In this document: in pieces, positions 10,862 through 22,800 of the stretch
Position numbering within the stretch: position 1 is the stretch's first letter
How the letters are laid out: each line of letters opens with the position of its first letter
Program-made: the position numbers and the translations under genes
Assembly (NCBI GenBank): GCA_022701365.1
Contig: JAKUHH010000177.1
Coordinates: 868,001-932,000 of the forward strand
Length of the DNA: 64,000 nt
Direction: 5' to 3'
From: Mycocentrospora acerina
Taxonomy: Eukaryota; Ascomycota; Dothideomycetes; Pleosporales
The notes under the pieces: model-generated
The model's input: only the letters and a program-made list of their open reading frames with translations
What the model was told of the DNA's origin: nothing
Databases searched by the model: none

Positions 10862-11439
10862 GACGCAATGATGGGTAGGCCTGATAAGGGCCCGAGGAGC
10901 GCGCTCGGCGAGGAATCAGTGTCTGCACGGCTGCTAGGTGCTGAGAGGTCCGCCGGGAACTGTCAATGGCAGGTCTAGGATGGTGCTCTGTGACGGGAGG
11001 GGAAGCTGCAGCGGAGAGGGGCGTCTGGCCCTCAGCTAGGCTGCGTCTCTTTTCAGCCTCAGGCAGCGACTATCGGTCATCATCGACCCGCAGGCCTGCC
11101 CTTCTTTGACGCCCATCTCTCTCCACGCTGCACAGGCTGGCTGTCCCGCCGGCACGTCTTGGCAGACCGCGTCCGCCTACTGGCAGCTGCGACCATTGAC
11201 ACGAGGCCATTGACCGCGACGGCAGCCTCGACACATGCGCCTCCCCGCAGTCTAACACCTCTCCACACTACTCACACTACTCGCACTACTCACACTACTC
11301 GCACTACCCACACTACTTGCGCTAGAGCTGCACAACATCAACACGACCTACACTACAATACACCAGCAACCCATTGCGCCTGCCACGACATCAACACGAC
11401 ACGACACGGCACGACACGACAACCAACACACATGCCATA
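10862..11439. promoter_or_regulatory. Divergent promoter region of the CaMKK-type kinase and Bet5
   Basis: No gene is seen. The Bet5-proximal part (about 11266-11425) consists of short tandem repeats: a 9-bp CACTACTCR-type array at 11266-11325 and CACGACA-type repeats at 11385-11420. Pyrimidine-rich leader sequence continues to the ATG. Confidence 0.5.
11266..11325 (+). repeat. 9-bp tandem repeat (CACTACTCR type)
   Basis: About six copies of a CACTACTCR unit with a few substitutions, located 115-175 bp before the Bet5 start codon, probably in its 5' leader or core promoter. Confidence 0.75.
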
Positions 11440-12070
11440 ATGGTACTCTACGCCTTTTACATCTTTGACCGGCACAGTATGCAACCTCCTTCCCTCACTC
11501 ACTCCTTCCTTCCCTATCTCACTCCTTCCCTCCCTATCTCACTCCTTCATTTCCCCCCTCCCTCCCTCCCCCAATCCATCCCTCGCTAACCCCCTCCCAG
11601 CGCAATGCATCTACAGCCGCCGCTGGACGCCCACCCCCCGCCCAACAACCTCATCCAGCACAAAGCCCACACGTCCCCCCTCCCAAGAAACCCCTCTTCC
11701 CGTCGCCGCCCCCACCCGCGCACCGCTCTCACACTCGGATGATGAAAAGCTCATCTTTGGCCTCGTCTTCTCGCTGCGCAACCTCGTGCAGAAGCTCGGC
11801 GGCACCGACGACACCTTCCTCTCGTACCGCACGGGCGAGTACAAGCTGCACTACTACGAGACGCCCACACGCATGAAGTTTGTCATGCTCACAGACACAA
11901 AAGTGATTAATTTACGGCAATACCTGCATCAAATCTGGGCGAATCTATATGTCGAGTACGTGGTCAAGAATCCACTTGCGCCGACTGAGCACCCGGGTGG
12001 AATTGGTGTGGCGAATGAGTTGTTTGAGAGGGGGTTGGAGCGGTTTATTGAAGCTGTATTGCCAGTGTAA
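11440..12070 (+). CDS. BET5: TRAPP complex subunit Bet5 (TRAPPC1)
   Basis: This is a small longin-like subunit of the TRAPP tethering complex, the exchange factor for Ypt1/Rab1 in ER-to-Golgi traffic and autophagy. Two exons (11440-11476 and 11601-12070) give 168 residues. The first exon encodes only MVLYAFYIFDRH, the conserved first strand; the second resumes with QCIYSRRW, the family's usual continuation. The core (FGLVFSLRNLVQKL, YRTGEYKLHYYETPTRMKFVMLTD, IWANLYVEYVVKNP) matches Bet5/TRAPPC1 well. A fungal Pro/Thr/Ser-rich insert of about 35 residues sits in the first loop. The earlier ATG at 11432 stops at once, which supports the start at 11440. The 124-bp intron is pyrimidine-rich and longer than most here. 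Confidence 0.88.
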
Positions 12071-12784
12071 GCAAATAACTGGGAGGCTTGAAGTGATTGA
12101 TTTGAGCCTTTTTATTGCCAGCGTGAGGGGAGGAGATTAGAGACTGGAGAGTGAAATGGGTCAAGGACTAGAAGACTAAAGAGGAGAAAAAGAGAGGTAG
12201 TAGCTGCAGCATGTTCTGGGTACGAGGATAGACGCATTATGATACCCCACGTTATGTTTTTTTTAGCGTCGAATCAATTAGAGCATGAGCTTTAAGGGAC
12301 AGTGATTGTGACGATTAGGCGTGTTGGTGAAGGATACTCGAATTGATTGGTTCGTTCGTTCGTTCGTTCGCTCCTTCCTTCTTTCCTTCCTTGACTGCAT
12401 GTTGATGAACCCAACACAGCGCACAGTCAGATACTATAGGTACTCTAACACTGATCACTCCCAACAAGACGCAAGACATGAAGAATTGTACAACAAAAAC
12501 AATCAATCAAGTAGATTTATTCATGGATTCATAGATTCATTCATTTCAGTCATAAGATGCCTACTACCTCTTCCTCTCCCTCTTCCTCTTCATCATCACC
12601 AACACAAAGGGGGTATGTATGTACCCCCATCAACAAATTTCCTTTTCCTTTTCTTATCCTTTCCCTACCCTACCATACCCATTCCATCCCATTTTTCATA
12701 AACCCACCTTCTAAGAGAAACGAAAAGAAAAAAATGAAAGAGGAAGAAGAAAAAAACGCCTAGAAATGCAACATGGATAGACCT

Positions 12785-12829
<45 letters not shown>

Positions 12830-12843
12830 ATATATATGAGAGA
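12071..12843. other. Convergent spacer between Bet5 and Ltv1
   Basis: It holds the 3' ends of two convergent genes. Short repeats are visible: GTTC tetramers near 12350, ATTC-type near 12530, and a TC dinucleotide run at 12786-12827. No gene is supported. Confidence 0.6.
12786..12827. repeat. CT dinucleotide microsatellite
   Basis: An uninterrupted (CT)n run of about 21 units, 17 bp downstream of the Ltv1 stop codon. Confidence 0.9.
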
Positions 12844-14386
12844 TCAAACCCTCTCAGCAACACCATACGCCGACTTTGCGCTCTCGCTGAAGCGCGCCTT
12901 GCCCAACCCCTGCCTCACCTCATCTAGCTGCTCCAAGCCCGTCATCTGCTTCCCCTTCTTGACTCTCCTCTTGCCCGCGACGTGGTGGGTGCCCAAAAAG
13001 TCGTCCATGATGTTGTCAAAGTCGCTTCGTAGCTGGGGCGCCTCGCTCATGCCGCTCATGCCACTCATGCCGCTCAAGCCGCTGAAGCTGGAGAATTTGC
13101 TGAGGCCAGAGACGTAGGAGACGTCGTCGGGGAAGTCCTCGGCGGCGTATTCTTCCTCGATCTTGTCGAAGCGCTGGTCGAGGAGGGTGAGGCCTTCAGT
13201 GCGGTGGAGGGCGGATGAGGACATGCTGTACCCGGATGTCGAGGTCATGGCACCCTTGCGCTTCTTCTTGCGGCCGCCGGCGGTGAGGGCCGAGGCGCCG
13301 GTGAGGAACGAATGTGTGTCCGAGGGGGCGGTGGGCTTGGGGGCTTTGCCAGCGTTTTTGAACTTTTTGAATTCTTCGAGGTAGGCGAGGTCAGATTCGT
13401 CGGCGGGGGCGGGGGCTTGGTCGGGGGCAGGGAGGGTGGAGGGGTCTGTGGGGGCGGTGGACTTGGGCTTCTTCTGGGAAGACGAGGCTTTGATGGTGTC
13501 GTCGGTTTGCCAGCCTTCGTCCTCTTCGTCGTCGTCGAGGAAGCGCTGCATCGAGTCGCCGGCGTCGTCGTGGTGGCTGTAGTCGTCGTAGCCGGATGCG
13601 TCAAACTCTCGCTGGTCGACCTCGTAGCCGTCCTCTGCCAGCTGGGCGAAGATGTCGTCCTCGTCGTCGACATAGGCGTCGTCGTCGAGGGCCTCGAGAA
13701 CCTCCCGCAGGCGCGGGTCCATGTCTGGCTGGAAGCCTGCGAGGGCGTCTGGGATGTTCTGCTGGTCCTGGTAGGTGGTCTTGCGCACAAACTCCGAGGG
13801 GGCCATGTCCTGGCCAAAGATGTCGCTCACGCTGCTGGCCGTGCTGTTCATGCTGTATCCCGCGTCGCTCTGGCGCTCGTCCAGCGAGGCGTTGCGCAGG
13901 GCGTCGGCCAGGTCGAATTTGTCTTTTCCCTTGCCCTTTTCCTTGTCCTTCTTGGCCTCGACAAAGTAGGCGTCTCCGGCGCCGGAGCCCAGGTCGCGCA
14001 TGTGCTGCATGTAGTCGTACTCGGTGTCGTCGTAGAAGATGCCATGGTTGGCGGCCTCGCCCTCGTTGCGCCGGACTCTGGCCTTGTACTGCTCCTCCAG
14101 GTCGCGGCGAGACTGGATCTTGCTGCGTCCCGAGGCGGCCGAGTACTGCGAGGCGCGAGAGCTGCCCGCGGCCTCGGGCTCGTCGCGCATGTTGGGCGCG
14201 CTGGTCTCGGCAAAGACCATCTGCGGGGCGTCTTCATCGTGGATGCGGGGATCGTTTTGGGCGCGGTGCACGAGTCTGTAGTTGATGGCCGTCTTCTTGT
14301 CGCTGGCGGAGGGGCGTGGTTAGCGGGGTACTCGGGGGCATTCGCAGCGGCCATGGGCGCACATACATGAACTTGCGGCGAGGCAT
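12844..14386 (-). CDS. LTV1: 40S ribosome biogenesis factor Ltv1
   Basis: Ltv1 binds the beak of pre-40S particles with Enp1 and Rps3, and is released by casein kinase phosphorylation during cytoplasmic maturation. Two exons (14367-14386 and 12844-14302) give 492 residues. The first exon is only 20 nt and encodes MPRRKF plus two bases. The intron (14303-14366) restores the signature start MPRRKFIDKKTAINYRLVHR, the conserved Ltv1 N-terminus. The middle is highly acidic with Asp/Glu tracts and low-complexity Ser/Gly sequence. The C-terminal part is basic (KRRVKKGKQMTGLEQLDEVR), again as in the family. The gene is divergent from Lsg1, whose start is 274 bp away. Confidence 0.92.
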
Positions 14387-14660
14387 GTTGGCGGTGGGTG
14401 GCTGCACAGTGAATGGCTTGAATGGCTCGAGTGCCTGCGCAATCAAACGGCTCGAGTGGCAAGGGAGTGCGCTGACAAACGGCGCTGGCGGTGCTTTGCC
14501 GCCAAAAAAATATTACTCGCCTAAATAATGTTCGGCGCGGGTGTGACGTGGGGCAACTTTCTCTTCCACCCCTCACCTGCGCACCCAGTCCTCGCCCACA
14601 CACCACACTCCTCGTCCACCACACCACACACCACACGATACCCCAAAATACACCGCAACC
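14387..14660. promoter_or_regulatory. Bidirectional promoter of Ltv1 and Lsg1
   Basis: Only 274 bp separate the two start codons, so both promoters and leaders must lie here. The Lsg1 side is an ACCACAC-rich leader. An AAAAAAATATTA block near 14504-14515 is the only AT-rich element. I see no exact PAC or RRPE ribosome-biogenesis motif. Confidence 0.65.
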
Positions 14661-16923
14661 ATGGTCTTGGCAAAGTCCAAGAAGAGCGTCGGGCTGGGCA
14701 ACAGCCTGATGAACGACAGGTTCGGCAAGGGCAAGGGCGCCGACATGCGCAAGGGCAACTTCAACGCCGGCATTGAGCGCACAGGGCAGAATGGCGAGAA
14801 GGTGAGTCTACCCTCTGTCAGGCGTTGACATGTACATGTGTGTGTGTACAAGTGCATATACATGTGCAGATATATGTTTATATGCATATGCGTGTAGATA
14901 TATATATACACACACATACCAGCATATACATGCATACATGTGTATATATATACACACATACACACACACGTGTACATGTATCTGCATACCTGCGCATATG
15001 CATATTTACAAAGTCTCTCCAAAATGCCCATACTAACCCCGCCCCCAGTACATCACCAACGAGAAAAAAGAGGCGTCGTGGGTCAAGATGCGCTCCGTCA
15101 CTGAGCAGGGCGCCCTTGACGAGTTCCTGTCCACAGCTGAACTCGCTGGCACAGACTTCACCGCCGAGAAGATGAACAACGTCAAGATCATCCACAAGGA
15201 CCAGAAGAACCCCTACCTGCTGTCTGCCGCCGACGAGCGCAGCATCATGCGCAAGCACCGCGAGAACAAGGAGCGCCTGAGCGTCCCCAGACGTCCCAAG
15301 TGGGACGCCACCACCACCGCACAGGAGCTCGACACACGCGAAAAGGAGGCGCTGCTGCTTTGGCGGAGAGGCCTGGCCGAGCTGCAGGAGAACAACGACT
15401 TGCTCATGACCCCCTTTGAGCGCAATCTCGAGGTCTGGAGGCAGCTGTGGCGAGTCATCGAGAGGTCAGACTTGGTCGTGCAGATTGTCGATGCGCGAAA
15501 CCCGCTTCTCTTCCGCTCCGAGGACTTGGAGGTCTACGTCAAGGAGGTCGACCCCAAGAAGAACAACTTGTTGCTGGTCAACAAGGCTGACATGATGACG
15601 CTGGATCAGCGACGTGCCTGGGCCGACTACTTCACCGAGGCCGGCATCAACTACAAGTTCTTCTCTGCCGAGCTGGCCAAGGAGATCAACGAGGCTAGGG
15701 CACATGAAGACGACAGCGAGGATGACGGCGAGGGAGAAGAGGAGAGCGACGAGGACGAGGAAGAGGAAGAGGACGACGTTGAGGAGGACTCAGACTCGGA
15801 AGCTGACGATCTGGCAGTAAAGGCAAAGAAGATCAACTACAAGAAGCAGGAGCAAGAACTCGCCAGCGACGAACCACTATCAGAGGAAGAGGAGAGGATA
15901 CGGATATTGACCACCGAGGACCTCGAGGCTCTGTTCCTCCAGCACTCACCAGACGTGGACACGGGACCCAACGGCGAACGTCGCAAGACCCAGATTGGTC
16001 TCGTCGGTTACCCCAACGTCGGAAAGTCGTCCACCATCAACGCTCTCATTGGCGCAAAGAAGGTGTCCGTCTCTGCGACACCAGGAAAGACGAAGCACTT
16101 CCAGACTGTCCACCTCAGCGAGGAGGTCGTGCTCTGCGATTGCCCTGGTCTCGTGTTCCCCAACTTTGCCTTTACCAAGGCCGAGCTTGTATGCTGCGGT
16201 GTCCTCCCCATCGACCAACTCCGTGAATACACTGGCCCTGCCGGTCTTGTAGCCCAGCGTATCCCCCAGATCTTCCTCGAGGCCATCTACGGTATGAAGA
16301 TGAACATCCGTCCCCAAGAGGAAGGCGGAACCGGTGTGCCCACCTCTGAAGAGATGCTCCGCGCCTACGCCATTGCCCGTGGTTTCTCCACCCAAGGTCT
16401 CGGCCAGCCCGACGAGTCTCGCGCTGCACGATACATCCTGAAAGACTACGTCAAGGGCAAACTTCTCTTCGTGCACCCCCCACCCGTCGACCCACCTCTC
16501 AACCCTAAGAACTTCAACCGCGAACTCTACGACATCTCACATCTCCCCGAGCGCCGACGCGCAAACTTTGCTCTCCGCGCAGGCTTCTCTTCTGCCGCCG
16601 ATGCTGCTGCCGCTGCGGGCGAAGATGCCTCCCTTATGGACGAAGATCTCGACGCCCTCACCCTTGCCGGCGCGCCCCTCACCGGCGAGAAGACTGTCCG
16701 CATGGACAAGAAGTTCTTTGGCCCCGGTCAGGGCAGTGCCGTCACCAGTTTGCCATTCCACCACAAGTACAGCGAGCAGGGCAAGGAGCTGAGCGGTAGG
16801 AAACTGAAGACACTGACCGCGCTCGAGAGGAACGTTGATCCCAGCGAGATTCAGGTCAACAGCAAGAAGCATTTCAAAGCGAATAAGAAGAGGGCGAAGA
16901 AGGTCAAGACGGAATATGATTGA
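14661..16923 (+). CDS. LSG1: Large-subunit GTPase Lsg1 (60S export adaptor recycling)
   Basis: Lsg1 is a cytoplasmic circularly permuted GTPase that releases the export adaptor Nmd3 from pre-60S subunits. Two exons (14661-14801 and 15049-16923) give 671 residues. The permuted order is visible: the G4 motif NKAD (near residue 225) comes before G1 GYPNVGKSS (near 367) and G3 DCPG (near 411). A long acidic Glu/Asp insert lies between G4 and G1, and the C-terminus is a basic Lys-rich tail. The N-terminus (MVLAKSKKSVGLGNSLMNDRF) is typical of the family. The single intron is 247 bp, several times the local norm, and is filled with alternating TATA and CACA dinucleotides. The gene shares a short promoter with Ltv1. 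Confidence 0.95.
14825..15005. repeat. Alternating purine-pyrimidine tracts inside the Lsg1 intron
   Basis: Runs of TG, TATA and CACA with palindromic blocks (for example TATATATACACACACA and TGTGTATATATACACACA) fill most of the intron. They could form hairpins or Z-like DNA. Confidence 0.75.
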
Positions 16924-17297
16924 GAGGATTAGAGATGGGTGAATGAATAAACGGATGGATGGATGGATAAACGGATAGGATTGGGACGGACAGGTTGGTC
17001 TTCTTTTTCGTTATTTTTTCCACGATTTTTTATATCAAAAAGGGATTTTCTTTTCTTTTCTTTTCTTTTCTTTGGGTTGCATAGTCGGCGTTTTGTGTGT
17101 GTGTTTGTGTAGATTTTGACAGATCTCGAGCCTTTTCTCGCATGAGTAGGGACCTTGCCTTTTAGATGGAGAACAAAAAAAATTGGAAATGCATATATGA
17201 CTTTTTATGACTTGTATTACAACTTGACTCGACTCGACTCGACTCGACTCGTTGATGTACTCGTACTTGGTTTGGTTGTCATGTCTAAATCTAGCAG

Positions 17298-17346
<49 letters not shown>

Positions 17347-17609
17347 TCTCTCTCTCTCTCATCACGCACACGTAGAGGGGGGAAGGGGGGAATAAACAAA
17401 CAGCATCTACAAGACTGATTTCTACGACGGACCGAAAAAGAAAAAGAAAGTTCTTCTTCAAAAATTTATTATTTTCTCCTCTTGCTCATCTCACCCCAAA
17501 GTCTATATATATATGTAGTACGCAGCGATTCAAACATGGACAATCATCAACATGAAGATGGGATACCAAAAACATCCCAACTAAAACACGGCTATTAAAA
17601 TCCTGCTAT
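16924..17609. other. Convergent spacer between Lsg1 and the NIPA-type gene
   Basis: The 3' regions of two convergent genes are here. Visible repeats are TTTTC pentamers near 17050, CGACT pentamers near 17228-17250, and the CAT/CT array at 17298-17361. No gene is supported; the poly-Ile and poly-Met frames are artefacts of the CAT repeat. Confidence 0.7.
17298..17361. repeat. CAT trinucleotide microsatellite followed by CT repeats
   Basis: About sixteen perfect CAT units are followed by about seven CT units. The tract lies between two convergent 3' ends and probably in a transcribed untranslated region. Confidence 0.92.
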
Positions 17610-19838
17610 TCACCTCCTCCTCGCACCATCTCTCCAAAACTCCCTCTCCTCTTCATTTCCATTTCCCTCTCCCTCCCCCTCACCATCAACACCATCTGCC
17701 CTCACACTCCCACTCCCACTCCCACTAACCCCCCTCCAAAGCAAATTCAACGTCCCGCTGAAACTCCTGCCCCTCCCTCCTCCCCCGGCAGCAGCACCAA
17801 GCCCAGGCCTCGATCTTTCCCTCTCCCTTTCCCTCTGCCGCTCACCACTCCGCTCCCTGACGCGGTGCTCCTCAGCCGTGCGCCGGCGATCGAGCGGCTC
17901 GCCGAGAAAGTCGCTCCCGCTGGTACTAGTGCGGATGCCGAGGACGCTTTCGCGGCGGCGCACACCCCCTGCGCTGTTGGCGGCGCCTCCGCGCTTGAGA
18001 TCCTGGACCATGGCTGTGAGGCTGGTGCTGAGTGGGGAGGCGAGGAGGGGGCCAAAGGATGAGGAGAGTGTGGGGGGGCGGTCGGCGGTGCGGAGGCGCC
18101 GGAGGTTGGGGGTGGTGGTGGTTGCTGTTATTGTTGGGGGGGTGTGCGGGGAGGGGGTTGCGGGTTGGGGGGCGAGAGGGGGGGCGGCTTCCGAGGGGAG
18201 CACCGGCGTCGAGGTGTGCCGGGAGATGGGGGGGATGGGGGTCGAGGGGTAGAAGGGGATGGTGGTGGTGGTGGTTTGGGTTGGGGTTTGTGGCGGTTTG
18301 GAGGGTGGGGAGTTGGGAATGAGGTTTATGGCGGGGGTGAGGGGGCGGGCGTGCTTGGTCGGGGATTGGGCGCCGAGGGTGGAGGAGCCGGTTTCCGCGT
18401 CGTCGTCGTCGTCGTCTTCTTCCCTCCCGTTGGCTTCCTCGTCGGCGTTGTGGTAGGCTTCCGTGTACATGTTTATCCCGTCCTCATTTTCGGAATCGTA
18501 CTCGTCGTCCGAGTCGTCGACGTTGTTTTGCCGTGATGGGCGGCCGCTTGTGATGAGCCATACGCCTGTGAATGTCAGGGCGCAGCCGCCGACAAACTTT
18601 CCGGCATGGTCGCCAGATGTGCGTTCAAAGTCGCGGTATAAGATTGCGGACCCGAGAATGACGGAGAGGGTGAAGAGAACGAATTGGACGGGAATGACTT
18701 GTGTCGCATCGAAGCGCTGCAGGGCGCGGTTGATGTACTTGATCTGCATGATAGCCGTGCCGGCTAGGATGAAAACCAGTAGGTAGAAGACTGGGAAGGT
18801 GATGACGCGCCAGAGGGTGTATGACAGTAGTGATGCGACGCCTTTTGTGGAGAGGGCTGTGAAGCCGCCTGTTGGACTGTTAGAATTCGTTTCTGGTGTT
18901 GCACAATACGCCGTCTCCTTCTCGAAAAGCAGAGCAGGTATTTGCTATAACGTGTAGACTGCGAAATCTCCGTGCTTCCCAACGTGGGCAGTGTAAAAAG
19001 TAGACTCACCAAAAAGCCCCACAAGCCCCAGATCAATCAAGATGCTCTTCTCCCCAAACCGATTACTCGCCACCATCAGACCCGCAATGACTGCACACGT
19101 AATCCCCAGATAAGTCTCAAACTCCCATCTCCTGATCAAATCCCAGATCTCATCCGGCCCCAACTTTGGGTTGTTGTCACTGGCAGAAAACACGACCGTG
19201 ACGGCGCCGCCGACGGCAATAATAACACCAAGTGCATCACGCTTGCGGAACGGCTCTTTCAGCATAAACGGCGCGATGATGCAGTTGGAGATCAAGGCGA
19301 CAACACCCAAGGGAGACACAATAGACGCAGGCGCGAAACCATAGGCAAGAAAGTTCCCAGCTTCACCAACAGTCATGAGGATTATGCCGAGCCACCAGTA
19401 CGTCGACTTGAGGTACGAGGGATGTTTTGTCACGGGCTCCTCTCCATCTGCGCCCAGCAGCGGGGAAGATTCCGAAGCCTCGAGTCCATTTGCAATCCCA
19501 TTCGCATCCTCTGTCCGCCTCTTCCTCTTGGCCCCGTCCGCCAACCGCGCCAAACTCGTCTGGCTGGCGCTCCTCCTCTTCCTCTTCCGCTCCTTCTCCT
19601 GCCACTCCCTGTCGAGCCGGATGTGCGCATACCGCTGCATGTTCAGCGCAAACGAAATCAGCACATTTCCAACAATCGACGTCACGATGCCAATAAGACT
19701 GCTCCAATTCTCGTCGTATCCTCCAGGCTTGCCCGGAACCCAGAGCGCTGCATTATAATTATGAGGTGGTGGTGGTAGTAGTGGTGTTAGGAGGGGGGTC
19801 GCTGAGCCAGCAGCAACGGAGCTGGGCGGGATGCGCAT
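17610..19838 (-). CDS. NIPA-family (DUF803) magnesium transporter-like membrane protein
   Basis: NIPA proteins are multi-spanning membrane proteins of the drug/metabolite transporter fold, linked to Mg2+ transport. Two exons (19010-19838 and 17610-18868, intron 141 bp) give 695 residues. After a Pro-rich start, the first membrane helix is SLIGIVTSIVGNVLISFAL. A basic loop (KERKRKRR) with Ser-rich sequence follows, then WWLGIILMTVGEAGNFLAYGF, SIVSPLGVVALISN and further helices including FVLFTLSVILGSAILYRDF near the end of the conserved core. The GEAGNFLAYGFAPA...PLGVVALISN block is the family signature. The last 280 or so residues are a disordered acidic then Pro/Thr-rich and Arg/Gly-rich tail, not shared with animal NIPAs. 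The promoter lies in the 3.9-kb spacer to the right. Confidence 0.88.
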
Positions 19839-22800
19839 GGTTGCGGAGCGCGCGGAGGGGCGTTGGGAGAGACGGGTCGACGTGGTGCTGCGGGGGAAAA
19901 CGGTGGTCGCGCGATTCCGTGACAGGGGGGGGAAGGCGAGGATTCGACGACTATATGACTGTATTGCGACGCATGATGTTGGTAGACTTGTTCATTTAAG
20001 TTGAGCAAAGAGGTTGGCAATGGTAGTGCCAGTTCCGCGATACCGTCCAGGGTCGCCCGGCGATCGCTTTTCACATGACGGCATGCGATCCAAGCGCAAG
20101 GCTATCCCACGCTGGCCGTCACATGGCTTGCAATACGGCGGAAGGGATCATGTCGCTTTGTATGTGACGACTGTGATTCGTGGAGGAAGGCCAATTGGAA
20201 GACAGCCAACTCCCCTCGATTTGGTAGTCTTCCATTTTCGTTTTGCTCAACCATAACCTCCTGTTCTGGTACAGCACGCTTTCTGGAAAAAAAGTAACTC
20301 GCCCGCATCACACCCCGTGCACCCAGTGATACTCACATTTCTCCCGTCTACGGAGCTGAGTACGTTGCAAAAGAATCCTTGAACACATTCACTAGACTGG
20401 ATTCTCACTGCCACCCGTCAAGGCGAGCCTTGCGTCCTATCTTCATGCTCAGTGCAACATGAGACGGGGCACGACTCAAGCGCCATCCTCCCATTGTTTG
20501 GCAGACTGTCTACTGGACTACAACCACACATCATCCGGCCTTGCAACTACCCAGCCCTCTTTCTGCTTATATTTGTGTCAAGATGCACACAAGTTGAGGC
20601 TAAGAACATGTCTTACTCTTGTGCAGACACGTGGTGCCTGTCCGACGCCTACTGGCTACTGACGGACCTGACTCTGCACAACCAGTGACAAGTCTGTTCT
20701 AGGCTAACAAGTAACTTGTACGCGAGTTTTGTAGTGCCAGTTCCTTTGAGCAAACAGGCCTCGCCGTAAGTAAATGTCAATCACGTGAAGCTGGACATAT
20801 ACCACAGTATAAGCGAAAGACGATACGTTAGATGTACCTTGCAGGTATCAAAGCTTCTGCTTACACCCTTTAGCGGAGAAAAGAAGGCCGTCGCATGGGA
20901 TTATATACATCTACTAGCTTGTACAGGTAGAGATTGATCTTTTGCTACATCACAAAGGCTTTCTAATAGAGAGTATGGCGACTGAGCGACGCTAGTACCA
21001 TAGAGGAACAGGAAAGAGAGCATGCTTTGACTGGACGCGACAAAGCATCTTCCCGCCAGCAAAGGAGTTTTGTGATACCGTGGGCGCAATAAAAACGAGT
21101 CAAACATCAAATCTTCTCTCACTCTTATCAACTGTGGGCAGGTCGATTCCTACCTGCTGAAGCGCGAGAGAGACACCACTTTTATGGGCGACGCAAGCCC
21201 CTTGACTGTTTCTACTCTCAATGTCACGCCTGATTTGAGCTTTCTGGGCAGTAGTCCAGGCATACAAGACAGGCTGTACGTAATAAAACGATGTGAGGCA
21301 GAACACCACCTGAGGGATTTGTTCGCTAGCATGTGCTTACCCTGTAGAGGGATTATCAACATCATTGACTGTACCAAGTCTCTGACGTAAGCCCAGCTGA
21401 GGACATCTTACCATCTTATCAATAGCTGTTGATTTCAAATCTACTTTCATAGTTTGGAGCTGCAGAGATGGTTGAGGTCATAGATGGGGGAATTTAGTAA
21501 TTACAAACTGACTAAACCTGTGCAGGCTAAATCTAGTAATTTAGTAATTACTAATTTACTAAATCCCATACAAAAAATGTCTGTGGTTAGTAAGTACTTA
21601 CACTTTGCTTAGTAATTACTAAATATCCTACATCTATGGTTGAGGTCAACTTAGGCATACAGGTAGGCATGTGCGTTTCGCATTGAGCTTCCTGTTCCTA
21701 GGAAGAGCCGTCCAATGAAGCCGAGATGGACAGCCAAGCGCAACGTGTGTTGGCGTTTTCTGTGGAACGTCTGGGGGTAACAATTATGGGCCGACTTTGG
21801 CATAGCAGCCGTTTCGAGTATTTCTGCCGCTATAGAGCCGGATATGCAAGACATGTAGTCGGGGACATTATCAGCGATTCACGGGTGTTCGTCACCTTGC
21901 AGCCGAGCGAGTACGAAATATAAACGGGGCAACAAGATGAGTAGTTCTCAGCCACTGAAAATGGTAAGGCGATGAAAAGATGGTGGACTTCCTCTCGAGT
22001 GTTGGAGGCCGTGTCCACTTTGTGAGGATCCAGCAGTCAGCAACCACAGGCCAAAGAGGGCGCTGCAGTTCCTAGTCGACGGATCCAACCAAGCCGATCA
22101 TGTCGGGGAATGTTGGTGGGCAGGGTCGAGGAATCGTTGATGGGTAGCAGCCGTTGGACGAATTAGGACAGTCCATGCGTTGAGACCTGCAGCAGTTGTG
22201 TCGCCGAGGCGCGGGATCGCAAAGCGGCAGGTGCGGCATTTCTGACTGGACGGTTGTCCGTCGGCGGTTTCGTATGCAGGTGGTTGAGTTGCGGTGTGCA
22301 TGGTGATGTGGGAGCGCCCAGCCATGAGATGCGGGGCAGAGGGATATATGTACTGTGTGAAGACACAGCCCTCGCTTGAGCACCGCCCGTGCAAGGGTGT
22401 CGACGTATGAGGACATGTTGAAACACACAGTCGGCAGCTTGTCCAGAGCCTGGCGACTTTTTTCATCTGTTTGATCCAGGGCACACGTGTTGCGGGCATA
22501 GATCTGGGGCTAGGCCAGACTAACTCGCAACCATCTAGTCAAGACCTGGTTTCATATTCATCATTTCCCTCACTACATGCGATTACAAACCCGATGCAGT
22601 AGCGGCTGTTTTCAAGCTCCTGTGCATGGCGCCCCACGAGAGTGTAGCTTGGATGCCAGTGGAGCAGCTCACCCGAGTGACCTCGGGTGTCGTGACACCA
22701 AGCCTGTGGTGGACTCAAGCTTTGCTGGTCACGGAGGCGGCTGGAGAACAAGATTCTGCGAGCATTTGCGTCACAGAGCGTTGGTAGAAGCCCCCAAGCG

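Noticed and set aside
13312..14370. Plus-strand open frame of 352 codons
   Set aside because: It is antisense to Ltv1; its Val/Gly/Leu-rich composition reflects the GC-rich codons of the real gene.
17282..17399. Poly-Ile and poly-Met reading frames
   Set aside because: They are translations of the CAT microsatellite, not proteins.
22072..22499. Overlapping minus-strand frames of 118 and 133 codons
   Set aside because: Several frames are open at once over the same bases, with no protein-like content. This is typical of GC-rich non-coding sequence.
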